Source: an uncultured Bacilli bacterium
GTDB lineage: Bacteria; Bacillota_I; Bacilli_A; RF39; UBA660
NCBI GenBank assembly: GCA_934096265.1
Contig: CAKOLI010000004.1
Location: 1 to 64,000 of the forward strand
Length of the DNA: 64,000 nt
Direction: 5' to 3'
The position numbers were made by a program, and so were the translations under genes. The notes under the pieces were generated by a model. It was not told where the DNA came from and ran no database searches. It worked only from the letters and a program-made list of their open reading frames with translations. Shown here one piece after another: positions 43,754-52,171 of the stretch; position 1 is the stretch's first letter, and the number at the start of each line of letters is the position of its first letter.

Positions 43754-44626
43754 TTATAAGCCTTTTAATCTTGGTATTTTGCTTAATTTCTTTAATATTT
43801 TGGTTTCACTTTTTCTTACTGCTTCATATGTACAACCAAATTTTTCTCCTATTTTTCTTAGGTTATGGATATCTTCTTCTTCTAAGCCAAAGTGTAGTTT
43901 TATTAGTTCTAGTTCTCTATCACTTAGAGTACTTAAGGCATAATATAAAGCATTTATAGTATCATTATTTTCTACTATGTTTTCTACTAGTTCTTCTTCA
44001 TTATATAGAGTGTCTTCTATTTTATAAGTATCTGAGACTGGGGTCTCGATTGATACTACATCAAAGTCAGTCATTAGTGCATTATGGATTTTTGCTAAAG
44101 ATAAGTCTGTTAATTTAGATATTTCTAATTCACTAGGCATATATCCATGTTCTTGATAGAAATTTAGCTTTGCTCTATTTATTTTTCTTAAGTTTTTAGT
44201 ACACATTATTGTTTTTGCTACTACGTATTTTTTTCGTATTGTGTATCTTCTGATTGATTCTTCTACCCAGTCTTTAGCATAGCTTGAGAATTTTACATCT
44301 TTTGTTGGATCAAATGTGTATGTTTTTTCAATTAAGGCGATATTGCCTATTTGAATTAAATCATGGAAGTCTACACCACTTATACTATATTTAATAGCGA
44401 TTTGTCTAACTAAGCGAAGGTTTGATAATATTAGTTTGTTTCTTGCTTCTATATCTCCTTTTTGCATTTTTATAGCAAGGTCATATTCTTCTTTTTTAGT
44501 AAGGATAGGAAGAGTTTTTATATCTTTTTCATATTGTGTATAGCTACTAAAGCTATGGTTGTCTTCGTTTTGTTTTTTTTCATCGTATTCATCATTAAGA
44601 TACATAAATAATTCTTCATTTGTCAT
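43754..44626 (-). CDS. Divergent sigma-70 family factor, paralog 4 of the array
   Basis: A 290-residue sigma-70-like protein. Region 1.2-2.2 is recognisable (LPILTKKEEYDLAIKMQKGD, DFHDLIQIGNIALIEKTYTFD). Region 2.3-2.4 is strongly changed (KFSSYAKDWVEESIRRYTIR then KKYVVAKTIM), losing the WWIRQ and RIP marks used for -10 melting. Region 4.2 reads GCTYEAVRKSETKILKKL. This shares GCTY and LKKLSKI with paralog 5, so the two form a subgroup with a presumably different -35 element. It could also act as an anti-competitor without promoter use. Confidence 0.88.
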   Translation of the reverse strand: MTNEELFMYLNDEYDEKKQNEDNHSFSSYTQYEKDIKTLPILTKKEEYDLAIKMQKGDIEARNKLILSNLRLVRQIAIKYSISGVDFHDLIQIGNIALIEKTYTFDPTKDVKFSSYAKDWVEESIRRYTIRKKYVVAKTIMCTKNLRKINRAKLNFYQEHGYMPSELEISKLTDLSLAKIHNALMTDFDVVSIETPVSDTYKIEDTLYNEEELVENIVENNDTINALYYALSTLSDRELELIKLHFGLEEEDIHNLRKIGEKFGCTYEAVRKSETKILKKLSKIPRLKGL

Positions 44627-44637
44627 ATTATCACATC

Positions 44638-45528
44638 CTATTCAATAAATTCTTTTAGTGATTTTATTTTAGATAGTTTTTTTAATGTTTCTTTTTCTCT
44701 TTGTTGTGCTGCTTGGTAGGTACATCCTGATAGATAAGCTACATCTTTTAATTTTAATGGTTCTTGATTATCTAGACCAAAGTGGAGTTTTAATTCTCTT
44801 CTTCTTTTTTCTGGTAATTTATTTACTGCTGATTGAACTTTTTCTATTATATCTTTTTTTACCATTATGTCTTCTATGTTACTTCCTTCTTTTTCTATTG
44901 TATCTTCTAAGGTTAGAAATTCTTCTTCGTTATTTTTAAAGCTATCTATTAAACTTAGAGCTGGTATGTTTATAATATTTATATATTGTTTTATGTATTT
45001 TAGACGATTTATTTTTATTTTTAATAGTTTTGCTGCGTAGTCATCTTGGATTTCTTCTCCATAGGTGGTGTAATATTCTTGATGTAGTTTGCTATATTTA
45101 TATAATTCATCTTGAATAGACACGGGTACTCTTATTAGTCTTTGATTATTTTTTATATAACGAGATAGTGTTCTTTTGATAGCTTGTATAGCATAGACAG
45201 AGAATGAAATGTTTTTAGTGATGTCATATTTTTCTACTGCGTTAATTAAAGCTAGGTTACCTGCTTGAACTAAATCTAGTTGATCAATGCCCATTAAGGT
45301 TGGATATTTTCTTATTACATAGATAACTAAGCGAAGATTTGCTAGAATTAGTTTATCCCTTGAAGATGTATCTTTTTCTTTTAAGCATTTAAATAGATAT
45401 TGTTCTTCTTCTTTGGTTAGTAAAGGAATACTACCTATATCTCTTATATACTGTGCATAACTGTTTACTTTAGCAACGTTACTTTCGTTTTGTAGTTTTT
45501 CATCTATTTCTTTAAATAATTCTTCCAT
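44638..45528 (-). CDS. Divergent sigma-70 family factor, paralog 5 of the array (first gene)
   Basis: A 296-residue sigma-70-like protein that leads the array. The N-terminal motif IRDIGSIPLLTKEEE is shared with the other members. Region 2.2 is QLDLVQAGNLALINAVEKYD. Region 2.3-2.4 is SFSVYAIQAIKRTLSRYI then QRLIRVPVSI. Region 4.2 is AYLSGCTYQAAQQREKETLK. It lacks the WW/WWIRQ aromatic pair of SigA. AAGGGGG precedes the ATG. A strong promoter lies at 45558-45586. Confidence 0.88.
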   Translation of the reverse strand: MEELFKEIDEKLQNESNVAKVNSYAQYIRDIGSIPLLTKEEEQYLFKCLKEKDTSSRDKLILANLRLVIYVIRKYPTLMGIDQLDLVQAGNLALINAVEKYDITKNISFSVYAIQAIKRTLSRYIKNNQRLIRVPVSIQDELYKYSKLHQEYYTTYGEEIQDDYAAKLLKIKINRLKYIKQYINIINIPALSLIDSFKNNEEEFLTLEDTIEKEGSNIEDIMVKKDIIEKVQSAVNKLPEKRRRELKLHFGLDNQEPLKLKDVAYLSGCTYQAAQQREKETLKKLSKIKSLKEFIE

Positions 45529-45557
45529 ACACTATTTCCCCCTTCAGTTGGCTGTAT

Positions 45558-45586
45558 ATATTAACATATTTATAGTTTTTTGTCAA
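45558..45586 (-). promoter_or_regulatory. Main sigma-A promoter of the sigma-factor array
   Basis: On the minus strand TTGACA (45581-45586), 17 bp and TAATAT (45558-45563). It matches the internal promoter at 43724-43752 in both boxes and spacing. Confidence 0.85.
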
Positions 45587-45629
45587 ATTGCTTGGTTATT
45601 AGTCATATATTTTACTGGTGAATATTATT

Positions 45630-46505
45630 ATGAAGATAAAGATAGGTATTCCTAAATGCTTGGCATATTATAGGTATAGTACTTTGTATAGGAAGTTTTT
45701 TAATTACTTGGGATGTGATGTTATTATTAGTGAGGATGCCTCTAGTGATATAGTTGATACTGGGAAAGCTTTTAATAGGAATTGGTGTTTTGTTAGTAAT
45801 ATTTTTATTGGACAGATATTTAGTCTTACTAATAAGTGTGATTATATTTTTTTACCTAGATATATTAATTATGGGAAGAAAGATAAGGTATGTTGCTATT
45901 ATAAGGAGATTGTTAATTATATTAGGAGTATGTTTGTTAATGTTAGGGTGTTATCTTTTGATGTTGATTATCATAATAGTAAGATGGAATTATTTGGTTT
46001 TATTAAAGTTGGACTTATGTTAAGAAGAGGGCTATGTAGGAGTATTTTAGCATATGTAAGGGCTAAGAAGAAGGAAAAAGAGGTATGTAATAATTTAATT
46101 AAGGTTCAGGAGAATAAGATTAATAAGGAGAATAAGAAAGTATTATTACTTGGATATTCTTATATTATTTTAGATAATTATTTATGTGGGGAGTTAATTA
46201 AGGATATAAATAGAATGAATTTTACTATATTACAAGCTAATTATATTAATAAGGTAATTAGTAAGAGTTATTATAAGGATACAGTTAGTTATTTAGATAG
46301 TTTGTATGATAAGGAATTAATCGGGGCTATTTCATATTTAGAGAATGTTATATCTGGAATTATTTATGTTTCAGTTAGTGATTGTCCTATTTATAATGTT
46401 ATTAATAAGGTAATAAGAGAAAAGAATTTAAGGGTTCCTGTTCTTAGTATTAATGTGCCTGATTATGATAAGAAGAATCTTGAATATTTTTTAGAAAGTA
46501 TTTAG
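45630..46505 (+). CDS. Stand-alone DUF2229 protein (2-hydroxyacyl-CoA dehydratase activase-related)
   Basis: A 291-residue protein starting MKIKIGIPKCLAYYRYSTLY, followed by LGCDVIISEDAS and YIFLPRYINYG. This is the pattern of DUF2229, a domain normally found inside long CoA-enzyme activase-related proteins with an ASKHA ATPase. Here neither ATPase nor dehydratase parts are present. Several cysteines (Cys in NWCFVSN, KVCCYYK) could hold an Fe-S cluster. I take ATG 45630 because GGTGA lies 7 bp upstream; the longer frame begins at the GTG within that site. It is 55 bp ahead of nifJ in the same direction. Confidence 0.75.
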   Translation: MKIKIGIPKCLAYYRYSTLYRKFFNYLGCDVIISEDASSDIVDTGKAFNRNWCFVSNIFIGQIFSLTNKCDYIFLPRYINYGKKDKVCCYYKEIVNYIRSMFVNVRVLSFDVDYHNSKMELFGFIKVGLMLRRGLCRSILAYVRAKKKEKEVCNNLIKVQENKINKENKKVLLLGYSYIILDNYLCGELIKDINRMNFTILQANYINKVISKSYYKDTVSYLDSLYDKELIGAISYLENVISGIIYVSVSDCPIYNVINKVIREKNLRVPVLSINVPDYDKKNLEYFLESI

Positions 46506-46559
46506 TCTTCTATTTTTTGTTTATATGTGGTATGATTGTATTATGATATGAGGTGTTAG

Positions 46560-49500
46560 ATGATGAATAAATTTAAAACTATGGATGCGAATGAGGCAGT
46601 TAGTTTGGTTAGTTATAATTTTAGTGAGGTATGTGGGATATATCCTATTACGCCTGCATCCCCTATGGCAGAATTAATAGATTTATATTCTTCACGTGGG
46701 AAGGTAAATTATTTTGGTAATACGGTTAAGGTTGTTGAGATGCAATCTGAAGGGGGCGCGATTGCGTTAGTGCATGGGGCTTTACAAGGTGGTAGTTTGG
46801 CTACAACATTTACGGCTAGTCAAGGGCTTTTGCTTATGATACCTACATTATATAAGTTAGCTGGGGAGATGCTTCCTTGTGTTATTAATGTAGCAGCGAG
46901 GAGTTTGTCTACTCATGCTCTTAGTATTTTTGGAGATCATCAAGATGTTTATGCTACTAGAATGAGTGGTGTTTGTATGCTTGCTTCTTCTTCGGTGGAG
47001 GAGGCTTATCATCTTGCTAATGTGGTACATCTTGCTAGTATTAAGGCTAGTATGCCTTTTATTCATTTTTTTGATGGATTTAGAACTAGTCATGAGATTA
47101 ATAAGGTTAAGTTAATAGATTATGATAAGATTAAGGATCTTGTTGATAAGGATGCTCTTAGGAAGTTTAGGGATAGGAGAATGCATCCTTTTAGGATTAA
47201 TACAAGAGGTACTGCTCAGAATGATGATATTTATTTTCAAAATACGGAAGCTAGGAATTTAGATTATATTAGGTGTTATGATATAGTATGTGAATATATG
47301 GATAAATTTAATAAGATTAATAAGACTAATTATAAGCCTTTTAATTATTATGGTAGTAATGAAGCTACTTCTGTTATTATTGCGATGGGAAGTGTTTGTA
47401 GTTGTATTCTTAATGTTGTTAATGATTTGAATGGTCGTGGAGGTAAATATGGGCTTGTTTGTGTACATTTGTACCGTCCTTTTAATGAGGAGGAATTAAT
47501 TAAGTGTATTCCTAGTACTGTTTTGAATATTGTTGTGTTAGATAGGTCTAAGGAAGCAGGTTCTAATGGAGAAGCTCTTTATTTAGATGTATGTTCTTCT
47601 TATAGAGGTAGGAATGTTAATATATATGGAGGTATATATGGTCTTTCTTCTAAGAATACTAATCCTTATGATATTAAGGCTATATTTGATTATTTAGATA
47701 GTGGTAAGATGTTTAATAGATTTACTATAGGTATTGTTGATGATGTTACTAATAGGAGTTTAGAGGTAGATAAGAGTTATACGATTAATAATGATTATTT
47801 AGAGATGATGATTTATGGTTATGGTTCTGATGGAATGGTTTCTACTTCTAAGGATTTACTTAAGATTATAGGAGATAATACTGATAAATATGTACAAGGA
47901 TATTTTCAATATGATTCTAAGAAGTCTGGTGGAGTTACTCGTAGTCATATTAGATTTAGTAAGAGTAAGATACTTGCTCCATATTATGTTGATAGGCCTA
48001 AGATAGTTGTAGTTAGTAATGATAGGTATATGTATAAGTATGATGTTATAGATAATATTTTAGAAGATGGAATATTACTTATTAATACTAAGATGTCTTC
48101 TTCTTTGATAAATAAGACTTTTAGTAAGAAGATTTTAAGTATTATTTTAAATAGAAGAATTAAGGTATATACGATAGATGCTTATAAGTTAGCAGAGGAA
48201 GTTGGTCTTAAGAATAAGATTAGTACTTGTATGGAGATAGTTATTTTTAAACTACTTGGTATTATGTCTATTGATAAGGTTAAGAAGATTATGAAGGAAT
48301 CTAATGAGAAGAGATTTAGTCATAAGGGTAAGAAGATTGTAGATATTAACAATATAATTGTGGATAAGGCGTTAGAATATTTGAAGGAAGTAGATATTAA
48401 CAGGTATGATGTTGATAATGATTATAATTATCTTGATGATAAGAGGATAGATGGTAGTAATTTTGCTGTTATAAACAGGCTTAAGGGGGATATGTTACCT
48501 GTTAGTGCTTTTCTTAAATATAAAGATGGAATATTTGAAGGTGGAAATAGTAAGTTTGAGAAAAGAGGGGTTGCTGGTTATGTTCCTTGCTTTAATAAAG
48601 AGAATTGTATTCAATGTAATCAGTGTGCTTTTGTTTGTCCACATGGGGTAATTAGGCCATTTATTACTGATTATGAAAGAGATAATAGTATTAAAGCTCT
48701 ACTTCCTAATATGAAGGATAAGTATTTTAATATTGGTGTGTCATATGAAGATTGTACTGGATGTGGAGTGTGTGCTTCTGTTTGTCCTGGTAAGTTGGGT
48801 AAGAAGGCTTTGACAATGGATATGTATGATAAGAATAAGTATAAGCAAGATGATTTTACGGAGTGTCTTAATAATAATATAAATAATTTATGTGATTTTA
48901 AGGTAGTAAATGTTCGTGGGCTTGGGTTTATTCCTCCTAAGTTTGAGTTTAGTGGTGCTTGTGCAGGATGTGGTGAGACTGCTTATATTAAGAATTTAAC
49001 ACAGATGTTTGGTAAGAATTTGATGATATCTAATGCAACTGGATGTTCTTCTATATATGGGGCTTCTAGTCCTTCTACGCCATATAGTGTACCTTGGGCT
49101 AGTAGTTTATTTGAAGATAATGCTGAGTATGGTCAAGGAATTTATATTGGATATCAAAATAATAGGGATAAGGTTAGAAAGTACATGTTAGAACATAAGG
49201 ATAAGTTATTTAAAGAATGGTTAGATAACTATGATGATTATGATGTTTGTTATTCTATATATAAGAAGATTAATTATAAGAAGCATCCTTATTTAGAGTT
49301 ATATAAAGATTATATACTTCCTATTACGATGTTTATAATAGGTGGAGATGGGTTTGCTTATGATATTGGTTTTGGAGGACTTGATCATGTTATTTCTACT
49401 GATTATAATGTTAATATATTGATTCTTGATACGGAGGTATATTCTAATACTGGAGGGCAATCTTCTAAGGCGTCAAATATGGGGTCTGTAGCTTCGTTTA

Positions 49501-49940
49501 CTTCTTCGGGTAAGAAGAATTTTAAGAAGGATTTGGCTAGAATTGCAATGAGTTATCCTAATTGTTATGTTGCTTCTGTTAATATTGGATATGATAAGGA
49601 GTTTTATTTAAAGGTTCTTAAGGAAGCTTCTATGCATAATGGGCCTTCTTTGATTATTGCTTATGCTCCTTGTATTGAGCATGGTAATAGAAGTGGTATG
49701 GAACATAGTTTAGATACTAGTTATTTAGCTAGTAAATGTGGATACTTTTTGACTTTTAAGTATAATCCTGTAGATAAATCTTTTGTATTAAATAGTAAGG
49801 ATGTGGATTTTGATTTATATGAAGAGTTTTTGCTTAAAGAAAATAGGTTTGTAAATACAGAGGATAAATCTTTATTAAAAGAGCAAAAGGAATTATCTAT
49901 TAATAGGTATAATTATTATAAGAATTTAGAAACGCTTTAA
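46560..49940 (+). CDS. nifJ: Pyruvate:ferredoxin (flavodoxin) oxidoreductase
   Basis: A 1126-residue single-chain PFOR that converts pyruvate and CoA to acetyl-CoA, CO2 and reduced ferredoxin. Domain I starts MDANEAVSLVSY, then IYPITPASPMAE. The 2x[4Fe-4S] domain has CIQCNQCAFVCPHG and CTGCGVCASVCPG. The TPP domain has CAGCGETAY, IGGDGFAYDIGFGG and NTGGQSSKAS, plus the proximal cluster cysteines. It is some 40-50 residues shorter than common NifJ proteins. Codons strongly favour AAG, GAT and AGT. GAGGTG precedes the ATG, and a hairpin closes the gene. Confidence 0.97.
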   Translation: MMNKFKTMDANEAVSLVSYNFSEVCGIYPITPASPMAELIDLYSSRGKVNYFGNTVKVVEMQSEGGAIALVHGALQGGSLATTFTASQGLLLMIPTLYKLAGEMLPCVINVAARSLSTHALSIFGDHQDVYATRMSGVCMLASSSVEEAYHLANVVHLASIKASMPFIHFFDGFRTSHEINKVKLIDYDKIKDLVDKDALRKFRDRRMHPFRINTRGTAQNDDIYFQNTEARNLDYIRCYDIVCEYMDKFNKINKTNYKPFNYYGSNEATSVIIAMGSVCSCILNVVNDLNGRGGKYGLVCVHLYRPFNEEELIKCIPSTVLNIVVLDRSKEAGSNGEALYLDVCSSYRGRNVNIYGGIYGLSSKNTNPYDIKAIFDYLDSGKMFNRFTIGIVDDVTNRSLEVDKSYTINNDYLEMMIYGYGSDGMVSTSKDLLKIIGDNTDKYVQGYFQYDSKKSGGVTRSHIRFSKSKILAPYYVDRPKIVVVSNDRYMYKYDVIDNILEDGILLINTKMSSSLINKTFSKKILSIILNRRIKVYTIDAYKLAEEVGLKNKISTCMEIVIFKLLGIMSIDKVKKIMKESNEKRFSHKGKKIVDINNIIVDKALEYLKEVDINRYDVDNDYNYLDDKRIDGSNFAVINRLKGDMLPVSAFLKYKDGIFEGGNSKFEKRGVAGYVPCFNKENCIQCNQCAFVCPHGVIRPFITDYERDNSIKALLPNMKDKYFNIGVSYEDCTGCGVCASVCPGKLGKKALTMDMYDKNKYKQDDFTECLNNNINNLCDFKVVNVRGLGFIPPKFEFSGACAGCGETAYIKNLTQMFGKNLMISNATGCSSIYGASSPSTPYSVPWASSLFEDNAEYGQGIYIGYQNNRDKVRKYMLEHKDKLFKEWLDNYDDYDVCYSIYKKINYKKHPYLELYKDYILPITMFIIGGDGFAYDIGFGGLDHVISTDYNVNILILDTEVYSNTGGQSSKASNMGSVASFTSSGKKNFKKDLARIAMSYPNCYVASVNIGYDKEFYLKVLKEASMHNGPSLIIAYAPCIEHGNRSGMEHSLDTSYLASKCGYFLTFKYNPVDKSFVLNSKDVDFDLYEEFLLKENRFVNTEDKSLLKEQKELSINRYNYYKNLETL

Positions 49941-49953
49941 TAGGCGTTTTTTA
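49930..49953 (+). terminator. Intrinsic terminator after nifJ
   Basis: AAACGC / GCGTTT stem with T-run, overlapping the stop codon. Confidence 0.7.
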
Positions 49954-50050
49954 TGTATATAAATAATTAGTTAAAATTAGAAATAAAATGTATATTTGTT
50001 ATGGCTTTAAATATTAAATCTTCATATAAATAAATAGGAAGTGGTAAAAG

Positions 50051-50365
50051 ATGATGGATATTATTGTTAATCATTTTATTGAGATAATTATTACACTATT
50101 TAGTAGCTTTCTTATGTATATTTATAGAAGACTTAAAAAGACTCTTAATGTTATTGATATAACGAAAAACAGTGTGATAGAAATAATTAGGAATACTATT
50201 ATTAATAAGTATTATTATTTTATGGATAAGGGATGTATATCTATGGTAGAAAAAGAATATATCAATAATTTATATAGAGAGTATCATAAATTAGGAGGAA
50301 ATAATACTATGGATTCATTAATTTATGATTTAAATGAATTAGAGGTTACTAAAACCTGTAATTAG
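50051..50365 (+). CDS. Small phage-type membrane protein (holin-associated)
   Basis: A 104-residue protein with one N-terminal membrane helix (about 5-26), then a conserved-looking soluble part: NTIINKYYYFMDKGCISMVEKEYINNLYREYHKLGGNNTM. Proteins of exactly this plan (helix, YYxYMEKG, Y..YH.LGGNGT) are common next to holin and endolysin genes of Firmicutes phages. No endolysin is nearby, so it may be a domesticated remnant. Its start lies 14 bp behind AGGAAGTGG. Confidence 0.7.
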   Translation: MMDIIVNHFIEIIITLFSSFLMYIYRRLKKTLNVIDITKNSVIEIIRNTIINKYYYFMDKGCISMVEKEYINNLYREYHKLGGNNTMDSLIYDLNELEVTKTCN

Positions 50366-50379
50366 AAAGAGGGATGAAT

Positions 50380-50730
50380 ATGGATATTTTAATTACTGAT
50401 ACGCTTCTTAATGTATTGATGATTTCTTGTGTGCTTAGTGTTATTTTAATGGCGGTTATTCAAAAGTTTAAAGCTTTAGGAGTAGTTAGGAAGGAATATC
50501 AAATTTTTATAGCTAATTTATTTATTTCTTTTTCATTAGGAATTCCATTTTCTTTAGTTTTTTATAACTTAGATTTAATGTTGTCTATTTGGGTATGTAT
50601 ATTTGGTTTTATAGGAGCTCCTTCAATATATGAGGTGTTAAAGAAGCAAAATATTATTAATTATACGCCTAAGAGTTTAGATGATGTTATAGAGGTTAAG
50701 AAAGATAATTATATAGAAAGAGATAAATAG
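50380..50730 (+). CDS. Small phage-holin-like membrane protein
   Basis: A 116-residue protein with three membrane helices (about 8-26, 43-62 and 67-86) and a charged C-terminal tail, matching the layout of Firmicutes prophage holin-like proteins. The ATG at 50380 has AGAGGG at six bases; the ATG at 50374 touches that site. It follows the preceding holin-associated gene by 14 bp and is closed by a strong terminator. The family call is by topology and feel, not a firm match. Confidence 0.6.
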   Translation: MDILITDTLLNVLMISCVLSVILMAVIQKFKALGVVRKEYQIFIANLFISFSLGIPFSLVFYNLDLMLSIWVCIFGFIGAPSIYEVLKKQNIINYTPKSLDDVIEVKKDNYIERDK

Positions 50731-50744
50731 GCTTATTGAAATAG

Positions 50745-50784
50745 AAAAATTACTATGGTATTTGGTTATTATAGTAATTTTTTC
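50745..50784 (+). terminator. Intrinsic terminator after the holin-like pair
   Basis: Perfect 12-bp stem AAAAATTACTAT / ATAGTAATTTTT with T-run. Confidence 0.85.
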
Positions 50785-50785
50785 T

Positions 50786-50813
50786 TTGTATCTTAAAAAA
50801 AATATGGTATAAT
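50786..50813 (+). promoter_or_regulatory. Sigma-A promoter of the transporter-repressor operon
   Basis: TTGTAT (50786-50791), a 16-bp spacer and TATAAT (50808-50813), 27 bp before the 50840 start. Confidence 0.65.
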
Positions 50814-50839
50814 GTTTATAGAGTAAGAAGGTGGTATGT

Positions 50840-51514
50840 ATGAGTAGCCTTTTGTTTATGGGGTTATTACTTGTTTGTAGTATTTCTTTATATTTTTTAT
50901 ATAGATGGTATGATAAGGATGGTTTATATGTATATATTGTATTTGCCACGTTGATGGGACTTATTTTGTCTCTTAAAATAATTAAGATTAATAATTTTGA
51001 GGCAATTAGTTATTTCCCTATATATATGTCTATATTTATATGTATATATTTTATGTTGGAGAAATATGGTAAGAAAGAGATTAAAAATGCTTTATATTTA
51101 GTCTGTTTTACAGCGATGATTTTTATAATTATGCTTGGATATGAAGCGTTATTTATTCCTACTTTATCTAATAAAATACTTATACATACTAAGAAGCTAT
51201 TTATACATAACTGGGGAAGTATTATTGCTTATGTTCTTATACTTATTTTTAGTATAATAGGGTCTTGTTATTTATATAAGTATACAAAGAAGTATTATGA
51301 TCATATTTTTATTAATAGTGCTTTTACAACGATAGTAGTTCAATTAGTAGATACACTTATATTCACGGTAATTAGTTATTTTTTTACGCTAGGCTTGAAT
51401 GATTTATTTAGAGTAGGAGTTATGACATATAGTTTTAAATTAATGTGTTGTATTTTGTATATGCCAGTTTTTTATTTACTTATGCATTTTAAGAAGGTGA
51501 AGAGAAGTGAATAA
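50840..51514 (+). CDS. VUT/YhhQ-like transporter (putative queuosine precursor or vitamin uptake)
   Basis: A 224-residue protein with about seven membrane helices. MLEKYGKKEIKNALYL, the ...VQLVDTLIFTVISYF stretch and the closing YSFKLMCCILYMPVFYLL are the marks of the VUT family (DUF165, E. coli YhhQ), which takes up 7-cyano-7-deazaguanine in E. coli. The real cargo here is unknown and no queuosine gene lies nearby. ATG 50840 follows AAGGTGG. It heads a three-gene operon. Confidence 0.75.
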   Translation: MSSLLFMGLLLVCSISLYFLYRWYDKDGLYVYIVFATLMGLILSLKIIKINNFEAISYFPIYMSIFICIYFMLEKYGKKEIKNALYLVCFTAMIFIIMLGYEALFIPTLSNKILIHTKKLFIHNWGSIIAYVLILIFSIIGSCYLYKYTKKYYDHIFINSAFTTIVVQLVDTLIFTVISYFFTLGLNDLFRVGVMTYSFKLMCCILYMPVFYLLMHFKKVKRSE

Positions 51515-52160
51515 TTTGTTTGTTGTATCAGAAATATTTATAATGTATTTACTTTTATATGTAATTAATATTTTATTTGGGAAGAAAGGAATTATGCTGT
51601 TTATAATTATTTCTGTTATGATGTTTATGTTGTTTAGTAATAGTTTTGTGAATTTCTTAGATTTTCCTTTAAATGAGGGAGTTATTATTTATGGTACTGG
51701 GTTATTTGCTTTAAATTTATTAAATCAAAAGTATGGAAGTAATTATTTGGAGAAGTTTATTTATGTTTTAATAATTATAGTACTTATGGGATATGGTGTT
51801 TTGGATTTGGTACATGGTGTTGGGATTAGTAGTAATTTGATAGATAGTACTTATTTTGATAAGTCTTTTGTAGTTAGTTTTAGAGATTGTGTTTCTGTTT
51901 TATTAGCTTTTAGTGTCAGTGCTAATCTTGGAAATTATCTTTATTATAAGGTTAAAATGAGAAAGAATAAGATATGGATAAGTAATTTAATTACTACTGT
52001 TATATGTGGATTTGTGGATACTTTTATATATTCTTTGCTTGCTTATACTGGAGGTATGGATATAATTAGTTTAGTTAAGGTTATTATTATAAATAGTATT
52101 GTTAAAATTATTGTTGGAGTACTAGGGACTGTTTATATATATAGAGAATGTAAGATTTAG
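51507..52160 (+). CDS. Second VUT/YhhQ-like transporter
   Basis: A 217-residue membrane protein of the same family as its neighbour but clearly diverged: LNQKYGSNYLEKFIYVL and ISNLITTVICGFVDTFIYSLLAYTG hold the conserved Asp region. It starts with GTG at 51507, overlapping the previous stop by 8 bp, behind AAGGTGA. Two tandem members may work as a heterodimer or serve two cargoes; the sequence cannot decide. Confidence 0.7.
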   Translation: MNNLFVVSEIFIMYLLLYVINILFGKKGIMLFIIISVMMFMLFSNSFVNFLDFPLNEGVIIYGTGLFALNLLNQKYGSNYLEKFIYVLIIIVLMGYGVLDLVHGVGISSNLIDSTYFDKSFVVSFRDCVSVLLAFSVSANLGNYLYYKVKMRKNKIWISNLITTVICGFVDTFIYSLLAYTGGMDIISLVKVIIINSIVKIIVGVLGTVYIYRECKI

Positions 52161-52171
52161 GAGGGTATTTT

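Noticed and set aside
40676..45528. Sporulation sigma factors SigF, SigE or SigG in the array
   Set aside because: All five have RpoD-like or diverged RpoD-like regions and none shows the region 2 or 4 patterns of the sporulation factors.
50731..50840. preQ1 riboswitch before the YhhQ-like operon
   Set aside because: The short leader contains a terminator of the upstream operon and a promoter, with no conserved preQ1 aptamer core visible.
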